A DNA stretch of 64,000 nt. Origin: Bisporella sp. PMI_857. Taxonomy: Eukaryota > Ascomycota > Leotiomycetes > Helotiales > Helotiaceae. The notes beneath the pieces are model-generated. The model had not been told where the DNA came from, did not search any database, and saw only the letters and a program-made list of their open reading frames with translations. Of the stretch, positions 46,331 to 57,050 are shown one piece after another. The first letter of the stretch is position 1, and each line of letters begins with the position of its first letter. Made by a program: the position numbers and the translations under genes. The stretch is from the NCBI GenBank assembly GCA_021307315.1, contig JAJSPD010000057.1, positions 62,001 through 126,000 on the forward strand, read 5' to 3'.

Positions 46331-47219
46331 GCTCAGGGTTAATTTTAGCCATGTAGGGATAGACCCATGCCAACATGCTCTGTGTCCAATTATTCATCAC
46401 GAAATCCCATCCGTGCTCCAGCGTAACAGCTCACCACTAGCTGGCTCAGCTCACCACAACAACTGCAAGCTGACAATGTCCTTGCGATTCGCGCTCTTGG
46501 CAACGCCTGTTGCCCTACGCCAAGACGACGGCCTCTTCAATGCAGACTGACAAATATCTGTACGCTACTTCGTGAAGCCGTTTCTATTACAACGCGATCG
46601 CTGTCTTGAGAAATCGGGGGAGGGGTTATCGTCAATAAAGGATTGCGAGAGCTAGAAACTAAAAATGACGACGTAAATAAAAATGGGTTCAACTTAGCTA
46701 TTAGTGCATTCACCTTTCCTCGATTGGATGCTCACCTATGCAGCGGAAGTTGGGTAATGTCGTATTTCAACTTCCAACATAACCAAGCTACGAATAATTT
46801 AGCAGTCAGCTTCTTCAAGTCAAGCCACTTTGAGGTTGGCTCCGTACAAACGATGACGCTGGCTTGGCTTTGTCTCTTTGCTCAGTTAGACATCCCTGGA
46901 TATGTATAGTTAGTCGTCTTCATCTGTTATGACAGCGCACATTTCCTTTCCTTTCCAGCCCACTACCACTAAGAGTGGTAAGCGAAGTAGTCGGGATTTC
47001 CGTTATAGGATTGTAGGATCTAAGTTTACCCCTGATGCTGTATCCAGCCATCTTTCATAAGCGTCATAGGGCTGAGCAAAACTGTCTCTTGAAATGCTAG
47101 ATTTTGTCAATATAAATCTCTTGGGAGGAGCCTGTATTTGTTATTCTTGCCTTGGTCTGTATGTTACTTCAGTCTCATTTCATCGTATTACCAAAAAGAC
47201 CAACCATACTTTGTTTAAT
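46331..47219. other. intergenic, promoter of the UbiA-type gene
   Basis: Only short frames, including a meaningless 88-codon one at 46643-46909. The ORF of the UbiA-type gene is open from 47094, but the start was placed at 47220 for protein reasons. Confidence 0.4.
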
Positions 47220-48269
47220 ATGTCTACCACCAAAGTGTATACCTGCCCAAAGACTAATGTCTGCGATATGGAGTGGCCAGCCGGTGCCCGCACAGATATG
47301 TCCATCGTGTCACCGAGTTTCAAGACAGGGACACGTACTTTGTCGTGTTCACCTCACTTCCAAGCCAAGGAGCGAACTATTTGGTTCCATATTTACACAT
47401 TATTTCTGTTCACTAAGAGCGATTTCAAGACGGTCATAATGCCCCAGAGTATCTTCGCCCTCTCTGTAGTTCTATCGCAAGTCAATACTCTATCAATAGC
47501 AACGCACCAGTTTGGGCTCTTTGAAGCGGCAACAAGATTACCTTTCGCATTGGCGTGGATCTGGCTGCATCTGCTGGTAGAGAATATCTCGAATCAGCGG
47601 CTAGAAAGTTCCATCATCGAAGATGCGGCAAATAAGCCGTGGCGACCAATACCAGCAGGGCGGATATCGTCCGCAGAAGCCCAGGGTCTTCTGCGTATCA
47701 TTATGCCGTTGGCGATCGTGTTGAGTGTGTTGCTCGACAGCTTCACAGCTAGTGTTACACTCATGGCGATGATATGGCTGTATAATGATCTCGACGGAAG
47801 CAGTTCAGGTCCCATTCAGCGCAATGCTATCAATGCAGCAGGTCTAGCATGCTTTGGTTGGGGAGGCATTGCAATCCTTTCTGAAGCCAGCCCTGAGACA
47901 GCCCAGAACATACCCCGAACTTGGCTTGCTCTGACTGCTGCAATAATCACGACGACGGTGCATGCACAGGATATGCCAGATATGGAGGGTGATGGCGCTC
48001 GGGATCGTAAAACCGTACCTCTGCTGTATGGAGAGCAGTGGGCACGATACTCTCTTGCTGCCTTTGTTCTGTTCTGGTCAGTGGGTTGCTTGCTGTTTAA
48101 CAATGTCCCACTTACAACGCTTAATATGGGACATGCCCCCCTTGTGGTTGGGGCCGTCATGGCCCTGCTCACGACCAAATACTGGAATCAATCCTCGGAT
48201 GAACTTGTGTGGAAGTTGTGGTGTATATGGATATCTCTCATTTATGTTATGCCTCTATTTAGACGTTAG
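47220..48269 (+). CDS. UbiA-superfamily membrane enzyme, terpene-cyclase/prenyltransferase-like
   Basis: 349 residues in one exon (an upstream in-frame Met is at 47094). UbiA enzymes bind prenyl diphosphates in a helical membrane bundle; a fungal branch (the fumagillin cyclase Fma-TC type) cyclises farnesyl diphosphate instead of transferring it. Here the segment FTKSDFKTVIMPQSIFALSV opens the membrane part. The first motif region reads NQRLESSIIEDAANKPWRP at about 125-142, so the canonical NDxxDxxxD is altered (N-Q, with E-D further on). YNDLDGSSSG follows at 188-197, and the second motif is intact as QDMPDMEGDGARDRKTVPL at 250-268. About seven to eight hydrophobic helices. The altered first motif and the NKPWRP run favour the fungal cyclase-like branch over ubiquinone synthesis, but the product cannot be told. 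Intact among pseudogenes. Confidence 0.8.
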   Translation: MSTTKVYTCPKTNVCDMEWPAGARTDMSIVSPSFKTGTRTLSCSPHFQAKERTIWFHIYTLFLFTKSDFKTVIMPQSIFALSVVLSQVNTLSIATHQFGLFEAATRLPFALAWIWLHLLVENISNQRLESSIIEDAANKPWRPIPAGRISSAEAQGLLRIIMPLAIVLSVLLDSFTASVTLMAMIWLYNDLDGSSSGPIQRNAINAAGLACFGWGGIAILSEASPETAQNIPRTWLALTAAIITTTVHAQDMPDMEGDGARDRKTVPLLYGEQWARYSLAAFVLFWSVGCLLFNNVPLTTLNMGHAPLVVGAVMALLTTKYWNQSSDELVWKLWCIWISLIYVMPLFRR

Positions 48270-50090
48270 GTCTTCAAGTTGGAGTGGTGGAGTGGTAGAA
48301 CAATGAAAAGTATATTTCAAATGTATTATAGCAAAAGACATGAGATATAAGTGTACTTTAAGTTACCTTTCCAGCTCAAGCCATTTTGCCCCTTTTTCGT
48401 GTAAGTGAGCATGCCAAGACCACTCAACCTCAGCACACCACAAGTCTCGAAGGACTTAAATTCCGTCATGGGTCGGATATAGAGGCAGGCAAACGTGACA
48501 TCAAGGATTCATACAGCGGAATAATATTAAGTTTCTCAAGAAGCCGTTGATCGTATTCTTGATCCAATGGGAAAAGGATGATGGTTAGGGGAGCAGGCAA
48601 CTTCTATCTTGATGCCTCATACTTGAAAAGGAACAAAGAGAAGATTAATACCCATGTATCTAGTCGAATATCCAGGGTAGAGTAGCACATTCTGGAGCAT
48701 GTATGCTCAAGAATTGTGTATCAGGTTTCAATGCAAGGGGTCTTGTCGGGGCCGGAAACTCAATAATTGTATCCTAATTTGTATATATTCAACGTTTCAT
48801 CAGGTCTTCCGAAGTCTAATTCATTGGAAAGGTCCAGGCCATTAATGTCCGCTAACTTGCATCGGAGAATGCAGCATTGTGATATTTTTACCCACATCAG
48901 CCCATTATTCGCTGACAACCGATCTTTGTACCATTCCATCCTCATTGCAACCTAGTGTTTCGAATCTAATTTCTCCACTCACACATGCCTTGGCACATGC
49001 GACATCGAGTCCAAGTGATCCTTTTAGGATGAAAGACTGTGGGGAAGCTCGCGATCTAGGTGCCTGGTACTCGGGATATCCTTCAATGCAAAGCATATCT
49101 TGAAACACATGCTCAATGCGCTTCGACCTGCGATATGGTCTCTCGAATGCTAGACTTTTCAGTCTATCTATTGGTCTTCCTTGTCTATAATAAATTCGTG
49201 ATTGGAAGCAATTCCTGCACTCAGCCGAAGAGGCTGATCTGCCAAGCACCATCTGGCTTAGTTCCATCTTTAGCATGAACCACATCGTGCAATTTCCAAA
49301 CCAACGTTGATAGGCGTTCTCGGCCAGCCCCGACACGGCACACTTTTCACTAGAAGCGTCAGTAGAAGCTTTATTAAATCTATTTTACTGACAGGTGGCG
49401 TCTTCCACTGGCGTAAGGGCTGTCAAAGCGTAAAATGTGACCTTTTATCACCTTTTCTCCTTGTAAAGATACGGAAACGCAATACAAGATACCTCAAAAG
49501 GTTTCCTCTGGATCCTTTCTGCTCTCGACGATCATCTTCGAATGCCTGTCTTGCTATCTAAAGTCTCGCTTCTTGTCTCCTTTTCCAGCTAAGATCTTAC
49601 TCGTTACTTGCCACTGAACCGCAGATATTACAGGGTACACGGACCACACCACAGGGCCATAGCGCGATGGTCAGCGTGAATTCCCTGTAGATCCAGATCC
49701 ATTCTATAGTAAAGCGTCGGACGTGATTCTGTTCTGGGGCTTCTAGGACGTATCTAGATATAATCCCACGGTTTAGTCTGTAAGTTCGCGTTTTTAACCC
49801 CTCTTTTCAGGAACAGTACCCCTGAAACAGAAAACCTTAGATAGCCTCTAGAGCCCGCTACGGAAAGCTTAGCGACCTCTCTTCCCTGCTTCCCATGCGT
49901 TCTCATTTGTAAGGCCCCTTGAATTCAGCCGTCTCATATTGACTACTCGACCGCCTCAGCATGATAGAATGATCCGGGTATGACTCGGACAAGCATCGGC
50001 GCAGAATATTAGGTTTGTGTATAAGACGAACGCTTTCCTTGATAGTTTCTTTTTCCCGTTCGCGCCGCTCCCGTGTTCCTTCTAGCCATC
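48270..50090. other. 1.8-kb intergenic, one doubtful ORF
   Basis: A 143-codon minus-strand frame (49336-48905) is the largest ORF; it shows no domain and no splice partners, so it was not called. The last 100 nt are the receptor gene leader. Confidence 0.4.
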
Positions 50091-51299
50091 ATGGTTCTCG
50101 ACGACAAGAGTGGGACATTGATAGGATTGCCAACGGTCTTATCCAAAGGATTGATTGCAGTGTCAGTTTTTGGATTGTTGTCATTCGTTTGCACATCTCT
50201 ATTGTTCATATTCTTGACCTACAAAATTATAAGATGGCGCCTCAAAGAAGAATCGAAAGGGCCGATCAACCAGTTCTTATTCCTGATCTATAATCTTCTC
50301 TTTGCGGATATTCAACAAGGACTAGCTTTCATGCTGAATATTGCTCATCTCCAACAGGATAGTATTAACGTGGAGAGCTCGACATGCTGGGCCCAAGGAT
50401 GGTTCGTCTCTACAGGAGATTTAGCGAGCAGTCTCTTCATCTTTGCAATCGCCCTTCACACGTTCATGGCTGTCGTGAAAGACTACCGTCCTCCCAGCTC
50501 CGTCTTTTATACATTCATCACTAGCCTTTGGGTATTCAACTATGTCCTCGGGATCATTGGGCCCGTTATGCATGGGAAAGAGTTCTTCGTACGAGCCAGT
50601 TCCTGGGTATGTAAACCATTACGACTCCTCCGTATAGATGCTAATACATACATACAGTGCTGGGTAAATCACGTTTATCCCAAAGAACGTCTTTGGCTAC
50701 ACTACTTCTGGATCTTCGCATTCATGTTTGGAACAGTAATCATATATAGTGTAATCTTTCTGTTCCTTCAACGCCGTTCAACACACGAGAACCTCGCAAA
50801 CGGTGCCACCCATGGAGCCACGCCGCTCATGCTCATCTATCCACTCATCTACGTCGTTTGCACCTCGCCACTCGCTATCGGTCGTATCTCCTCGCTCGCT
50901 GGTAACACCCCGTCGTTGGCCTACTTCTGCGTGGCAGGCTCCATGATTGCCTGCAATGGCTGGATGGACGTGTTGCTCTATGCAAGCACGCGCCGCGACA
51001 TCGTCTTCAGCGAACATGCGCCGGGAGAAGAGACTGGATTGGAGACCTTCGCTTTCCTTGGTAAAGGACATAAGATGGGAAACACGACCATCATTCAAGC
51101 GAACCATCAGCGCACGAGTTCGAGGTTGGCGAGGGGAGACAGTGCAGAAAATTTGTATGGGCTGGATCAGATTGGTATCAAAGAAAACGTCACAGTGACA
51201 ACGGAACCGGCAATTATTGATCGAAGGAGGACGGGTGATAAGATCAGTAGCAGCCAGGGAAGCTGGGATGGACGGAGTGGGAAGAGCTTGGATGCATGA
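50091..51299 (+). CDS. seven-transmembrane receptor, Git3/GPR1/cAMP-receptor-like class
   Basis: Exons 50091-50606 and 50658-51299 give 385 residues. Helices are visible at about 15-42, 58-80, 95-118, 128-150, 190-215, 230-250 and 262-283. The second and third helices carry NQFLFLIYNLLFADIQQGLAF and SSLFIFAIALHTFMAVV, with a Cys in CWAQGW that could pair with the CWVN Cys after the fourth helix. This arrangement matches fungal Git3/CAR-like receptors that sense carbon sources or other small molecules through a G-alpha protein. The cytosolic tail is Ser/Thr/Arg-rich and probably phosphorylated. The 51-nt intron has a GTATGT donor and GCTAAT branch but no stop and keeps frame, so retention would add 17 residues. 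Confidence 0.8.
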   Translation: MVLDDKSGTLIGLPTVLSKGLIAVSVFGLLSFVCTSLLFIFLTYKIIRWRLKEESKGPINQFLFLIYNLLFADIQQGLAFMLNIAHLQQDSINVESSTCWAQGWFVSTGDLASSLFIFAIALHTFMAVVKDYRPPSSVFYTFITSLWVFNYVLGIIGPVMHGKEFFVRASSWVCKPLRLLRIDANTYIQCWVNHVYPKERLWLHYFWIFAFMFGTVIIYSVIFLFLQRRSTHENLANGATHGATPLMLIYPLIYVVCTSPLAIGRISSLAGNTPSLAYFCVAGSMIACNGWMDVLLYASTRRDIVFSEHAPGEETGLETFAFLGKGHKMGNTTIIQANHQRTSSRLARGDSAENLYGLDQIGIKENVTVTTEPAIIDRRRTGDKISSSQGSWDGRSGKSLDA

Positions 51300-54139
51300 G
51301 CCCGGATGCATAAAGGAGTTTCTTGGGAATTTGTTTCGTCTATATCATTTAGATGGGTCGGTGGTATTTTCTAAAGTTTAGATGGCGTCCTGATACCCTG
51401 GATGAATGGATGATAACGTCCTCGGTCTTTTTTTTTGTTAGTCCGGAAGTGAATGCAGTGTCAGCATGATGGTGATATACGCCAGGGTATGAAGGTATGG
51501 AGCCTACTCCGGTTTCTTGCTTTCGTCATCCTTGGTTCTAACTGTCTGTGCAACATCTCTGCTTACCATTCCACAGCTTCATAACATAATGCGGGGTTAG
51601 GATCGAGATAATCTGAAGAATATCAGAAGCTCTTGCTACTGACAAGGTCTCACCACAAGAGCGTTACAACATCCGTTGGCCAAGCTGGAGGATGGCCCAG
51701 TATTTTGGCGGAGCCATAAGCAAAGTGTAGTGGCAACGGGATATTAGAGAGACTGAGTACGTTACTATAGGCTTCAAAAAGCAAGGGTAATAAATTACCC
51801 AGATCCACGAGACCTCGAGTATATAGAGAATACGTAACTCCAAATCAATCATTAAACTCTAGACACTAAGTGACAACTACCCAGCTATTGCGCTAGTCAA
51901 GCACCACTATCTTGGACATACAAAGCAAATATCGTAGCTCAGCATTACGTTCGAGACTTGCAAGAGCGTAATCGAGTCCCAGATAGCATATTTCCGACCA
52001 TGAAGGTAACTGCAGATATATATCCTCTGCCTGCAAAACGGTTCAAATCTTTACGAAAGGGATTGGAATGGTGTTGAAAGACAAAGGAGCGGAGAGATAG
52101 TAGGAGCCACAGCTAGTAGGAGACTAGAGCCAGGGGAAGCTTGAAGGTAGTATGAGTTGTATCACAAGACGGAGTGGGAGGGTTGACAGATAGGTTTCCA
52201 CAACTAGCCTAAGACATTATATGCTAACCTCTTGTTAGACTAGCTTCTTTATAAGCGAGGGACAGCCTTGCTTTAGGAATGCTCCTAGGGTCTTTTCTAG
52301 ATCAATACAATCTGACTCAATATCCTATACATTTTCCAAGCTTTTCGCACCTTACTTTATCGTAGCCTAATACGCGTATCAAAAGCTCATTTTAGACATT
52401 GCCTACTAAAATACCTGAACTGCAAATTTTTTATGACCTGGTGAATCTTATCGCAGCTACAACCTACTTTTTTTAGCACAAAGTAAGTATAAAGCATTTT
52501 TAGTTTATTACTTGGCCAATTATGTGTGCCCCTCTGGCTCTGTTAAATATTTGACTTTGCCAAATTAATCTACAAAGCAAGCGGCCTACATATTCAACGA
52601 TTACATATGTATTGCCTTCAAACGTATAATTCACAGGCATTCATGAAATTCTTAAGTCGCATTGACGATCCCTCGGTACTTGAATTTCAGCAGCGTTATT
52701 ACGGAGCTCCAATAGATCTGTTCTTACTTCAAAATAGGGCTAGTAAAAAGCACAAGGGCAATACTTGTAGATTGGCATAGTCTGTGCACTCGAGGTCCAA
52801 AATCCTTTCCAAGTAGTTCTGGGGCAAGATGTGGGTAGCATGGTCCAAGGATGGAGAGTAACTGCGGCTCTTCCGGGCATCTGCCATCTATGTTCTGGAA
52901 TCCTAAGGATTGTTTCCCGACAGCCGAGTGCGGAGCTATTAGTAACAAGTTATAGGAGGCTTGTTTCTATTCGTGAGTGAGTGAGTCACATAGACAGTAG
53001 AGCAAAACATCTATAGTAAGCTAGAATTACCTCCTTACATCCAATTTAATTACTTATCAAAACTTGTGATCACAGAGGCTGATATCTCCGTTTCATTGTA
53101 ATTATGCATTAAAGTTTTCTAGTAAATTTGGGTTGTCTTGGTCGGAACTTCATGAGCGCTACCAAAGTTGACGTGTTGAAAATCAGTTCATTGAGATTTT
53201 GTTATTTTAATTTCAGGGGGTTTCAATTATGAAATAGAGATAAAAGGAAGGTTTACTGACGCCTTGTGGTCTGCCGCTGATCTATATTGGCCGGGATAAG
53301 TCGTACCATGGAGAGAACATGTCTTAGAGCAATTCTGTTTCGGCTTTGAGAGCTCAGTCTTCGAATCCAGGATAGTTCAGTATTTTCTTATCGTATATAT
53401 TCACTGTATGGTCCTGTAGCTATCTATACCATCCCCCCAGTTTACACAGTGGTATTTGGAATAGAAATCTGTCTCAAGGATACTTCGCTTAAGTTCTGTT
53501 TTATTTAAAGAGGCATCTCTCGCCAAGCTCCTTTATGAAGACAAAAAGATATTCTCGCTTCTGAGATCCCTTACTAGAGCGCGCGTACAACTCAATTACC
53601 TGCTGTGCCGCTGTAGTGTACCATATCTTGGTTATACAGTGGATCCCAAATGCAAGGTTATCATAAAAGGTATTGACAAACCAGTGAGCTCGATATAGAT
53701 AAAATCACGCACCTTTTAGGCCATTGAATAACCAACATACAGGGGCGGATGGGGATAGCACAAGTACAGAATGTAACATACACAATACGACCTTCCGGAG
53801 ATTACACTCCAACAAAAGCGCCGCTTGATAGATGCCTACGGGCCGTTGAAGCACCGAAATTTTTGAGGAATAGTGACATAGACAAGTCATCCTTCCTATG
53901 TAGACACCCACTCAGTTACCCTTTTATTTTATAGGAGCCAGATCTACTCTTCTCTCATCGAGATTTCCAAAGCTCATAGCTTATGATGAATCGTATTCCT
54001 TGCTATCAATACCACGAGTTCTACCATGTCACGCCCTCGACCACCAGCATCATTGGGGGGTGGGGGTTCTCAACAACCAATTTCACGCCTCGGTTGATAG
54101 GGCTTCAGCGCAACGAAGTAGATTATTCATTCGGCCCTG
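51300..54139. other. 2.8-kb gene-free stretch, possible solo LTR
   Basis: No frame over 75 codons. At about 52154-52331 a TG...CA-bounded piece has a TTTATAAG element and a CAATACAATCTGACTC end like fungal LTRs, but without a visible target duplication or a second copy. Confidence 0.35.
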
Positions 54140-56566
54140 TGGCCTCAAGTTGATGATTTAATTCCACCCTATTTTCCGAAGAGTTCACTCTGTTCGTCGG
54201 GCCGTCAATCCTATTCTTGATACTAGCTGCATTACGGATCTGGCAATTACGAAGAGAACAGAGCAAAGTCCGACCTGCCCAGTTACAAGTTCTGAAAGTT
54301 GTAAGTTCTATAGGAGAGACTGAATCGCGTGTCTTCTTATTCTTCCCGCTTCCGTTAAGATATATCATGCTGATGATGAATGTAAGATCACTATATTGGC
54401 ATATACATCCCTGCAAGTTGCTTCGCTTGTGCTATGGACTCGCCCTAGAATTTTAAGCACCAAGTTCTCTATTCCAGTAGAAGCCTTTGGTGTCTTGATG
54501 CCGCAGTTATTTTAAGATTATCTCTGCTAGAGCATAGTCCTTCCATACGCCATTCGACGTTGTTACAAGTCTATTTACTTCTTTCCTTCTCCTTGATGCA
54601 GCGAGAGCTCGGACACTATGGTTCATCGATGGCAACGATTCCATCACTAGGACATTTATTACGGTTGTTGCGGCAAAGTTTTACATAGCTATCTTAGAAA
54701 GTGCGGAGAAGAGGGATCTCTTGAAGACTGAGTATAAGTTCTTGACGATCGAGAGTACGAGTGGAATTTTAAATGTCAGCATATTTTGGTGGTTAAATCG
54801 GTTGCTTAGATCAGGCAGTCAAAGCTTTTTCTGCTTTGGTGACCTCAAGGATATGAAACAAAGAATTTCGCTCAAATGTTCTGCAAAACTCGCTCGACCT
54901 CTGGTTAAATGGTATGCTTTGGTCTTCCCCTGTTTCGCATATGTGCTCTCCCTGGCGTAGCTACTAAGACTATAAAGCCTTGCCCCAAGCACGCCACGCC
55001 TTCCTCCTTGCCGTACTCAAGACATTCCGGTGGCAAATTCTCGCTGGCGTCTTCCCTCGGCTATGTATAACAGCTTCTAATTTTGCCCAGCCCTTTTTAA
55101 TGAATGCTCTTCTCGGTTCGCTCGGTCGGGAGAAACCAGGAGTGAAGATAAACTATGGATACGGGTTAATCGGAGCATATGCATTGGTGTTCCTGGGAAT
55201 CGCTGTAAGCCAACCAACCACCTTACGGCGGATGATAAGTATTAACCATGCGGTTTTCAGATCTCCACTGGCAGACATTCGTACAAGATGTCTCAAGCAA
55301 CAGTTCTAATCTGAAGGAGCCTCACGTTAATCATATATTCTAAGGTAATGGATTTGGATCTTAAAGCAGTTAACGATACGGCTGCATCCACTTTGATGAG
55401 TGTCGATGTCGAAAGGATTTGTATGGTTTCCCAAGAGTTGCATCAGGTATGGGCAAATGCAATTGAGTTAAGACTAGCTCTATGGCTTCTTGAATAACAA
55501 GTAGGCGTTGCTTGTGTGATGCCCATGATTCTTGCCTCACGTATTCCGAGCTGCATATCCAATCATTATGGAAACTACTAACAAATAACATAGGTTGCAC
55601 ATCCGGATCGATGCTGTTATCTGGTAGTATCGGCAAAGGCCACGATACTTGGCTTGACGCTGCTCATACACGGCTCTGTGCCACTGAGTCTTTACACAGT
55701 TCTATCAAATCAGCGAAAATGATAAGTTTTACAGCAAGAGCTTCAAAGCTTCTTCAAGAGTCACTAGTACATGAGGTCAAGGCTTCGCTGGGCTTTCAAA
55801 TTTTGATGATTGGAAGTCTAGTGCTCTGTGAGCCTTCCATTTATGGAACTTTGTACAGATGCTAATATCATGAGTAGCCGAGGCTGCCAATGTTCTAGCG
55901 CCAGTGTTGACATTATCTCTTTGCACTATTATCGCAAAAGTCAAGATTGAGCAAAGCCTGCCCGTTTCTCAGGCTTTTGCTTCACTAACGGTATTGTCTC
56001 TCCTTGGCGCACCACTTGTTATGTTTGTTCAGATAGTGCTTTTGATGAGTCGATTTGCCTTGCACTTGATTCAAAATGCCAGCACTCGGATGACGCCATT
56101 ATCCAAGCTTTGAGAAAGGTTCAAATTTGGAGCCTTCTACAACAGAAAGAAGGGTTGGATACCACGGGATCCCAACTCTCAATCTCGCATGGTGAACGTC
56201 AGTTATTTGCGTTGGCTAGAGCGATTCTTTGTAGTGATCGCATTGTACTTCTTGATGAAGCATGTAGTAGGTTAGTTTCTTTAATTAATTTATTTTTGTC
56301 TTTCGCTTTTATTTTGAAACGTCTACTAATATTTGAGGTTGATATATAGTGTTGATATAGCCACAAACGTTCTCATGCAGCAGCTTATTCGAAATGAGTT
56401 CAGCGGTCGAACTATTCTGGCCGTTGAACATAGCCTGTCAAATGTTCTCGATTTTGATAGAATTATGGTTCTTGACAACTGAGAGATCATTGAGTTTGAT
56501 AGACCAGAGACGTTGCTTGGACGGGACTCGTCTTTCAAGGCACTTTATGAGTCTTTTGGAAAGTAG
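54140..56566 (+). pseudogene. ABC-C (MRP-type) multidrug transporter, gutted
   Basis: Fragments in correct order: TMD0 (FNSTLFSEEFTLFVGP, ILAALRIWQLRREQSKVRP, 54160-54300), WFIDGNDSITRTFITVVAAK and FWWLNRLLRSGS (54620-54830), and TMD1 (FAQPFLMNALLGSL, NYGYGLIGAYALVFLGIAVS, 55080-55210). STLMSVDVERICMVSQELHQ follows at 55390-55450, then SAKMISFTARASKLLQESL (55710-55765) and FASLTVLSLLGAPLVM (about 55980-56030). It then jumps to the end of the second nucleotide domain: SISHGERQLFALARAIL (signature region), RIVLLDEACS (Walker B) and, past an intron at 56272-56349, VDIATNVLMQQLI. NBD1, TMD2 and the second Walker A are absent. Several stops occur, including TGA at 56480. The protein would have exported organic anions or metabolites. 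Confidence 0.8.
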
Positions 56567-57050
56567 GTTCGCTGTATATTCAGGACGTACAACCAAATGA
56601 TGATACGCATTAGATAAGAGCGGAATCAAATTTAAAATTCTACAAAAACAAGACCAAAGGGCTCTCAACAAGTTGGATCATATAATATCTCACGTGTTTG
56701 TACCATTGACATGCTTTAGTCCTATTTTTGTTACGGTGAACCACACCTCGTTCTGTAGGAAGGTAATACTTTGACGATATTTCCCCCAACTAAATTGAAG
56801 AATGCGTTGTAAGTTTCGGCTATATGATATTATCCATTAGTAAAAATAATGGGTTGCTTGCTTCGATGTACCGGGTAACACCACTGTGCATTAAACAATA
56901 CCTTGTTTACCCATCAAAACAATCCGACTTCGCATTGATCAACCCCAACAGCTATCTCAAAGAGTAACCTCGCCATTGTTACACGTCCCAACTGCCATCT
57001 TCTTTTCTTCTCCTTCTGTTCCATCGCTACCCTCCTTTCTCCCCGCCAAC
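56567..57050. promoter_or_regulatory. upstream region of the glycosyltransferase
   Basis: AT-rich, then pyrimidine-rich (TCTTTTCTTCTCCTTCTG) just before the ATG at 57051, as in expressed fungal genes. No specific site identified. Confidence 0.4.

Noticed and set aside
48905..49336. 143-codon minus-strand frame
   Set aside because: No domain, no splice partners, and overlapping plus-strand frames of similar quality.
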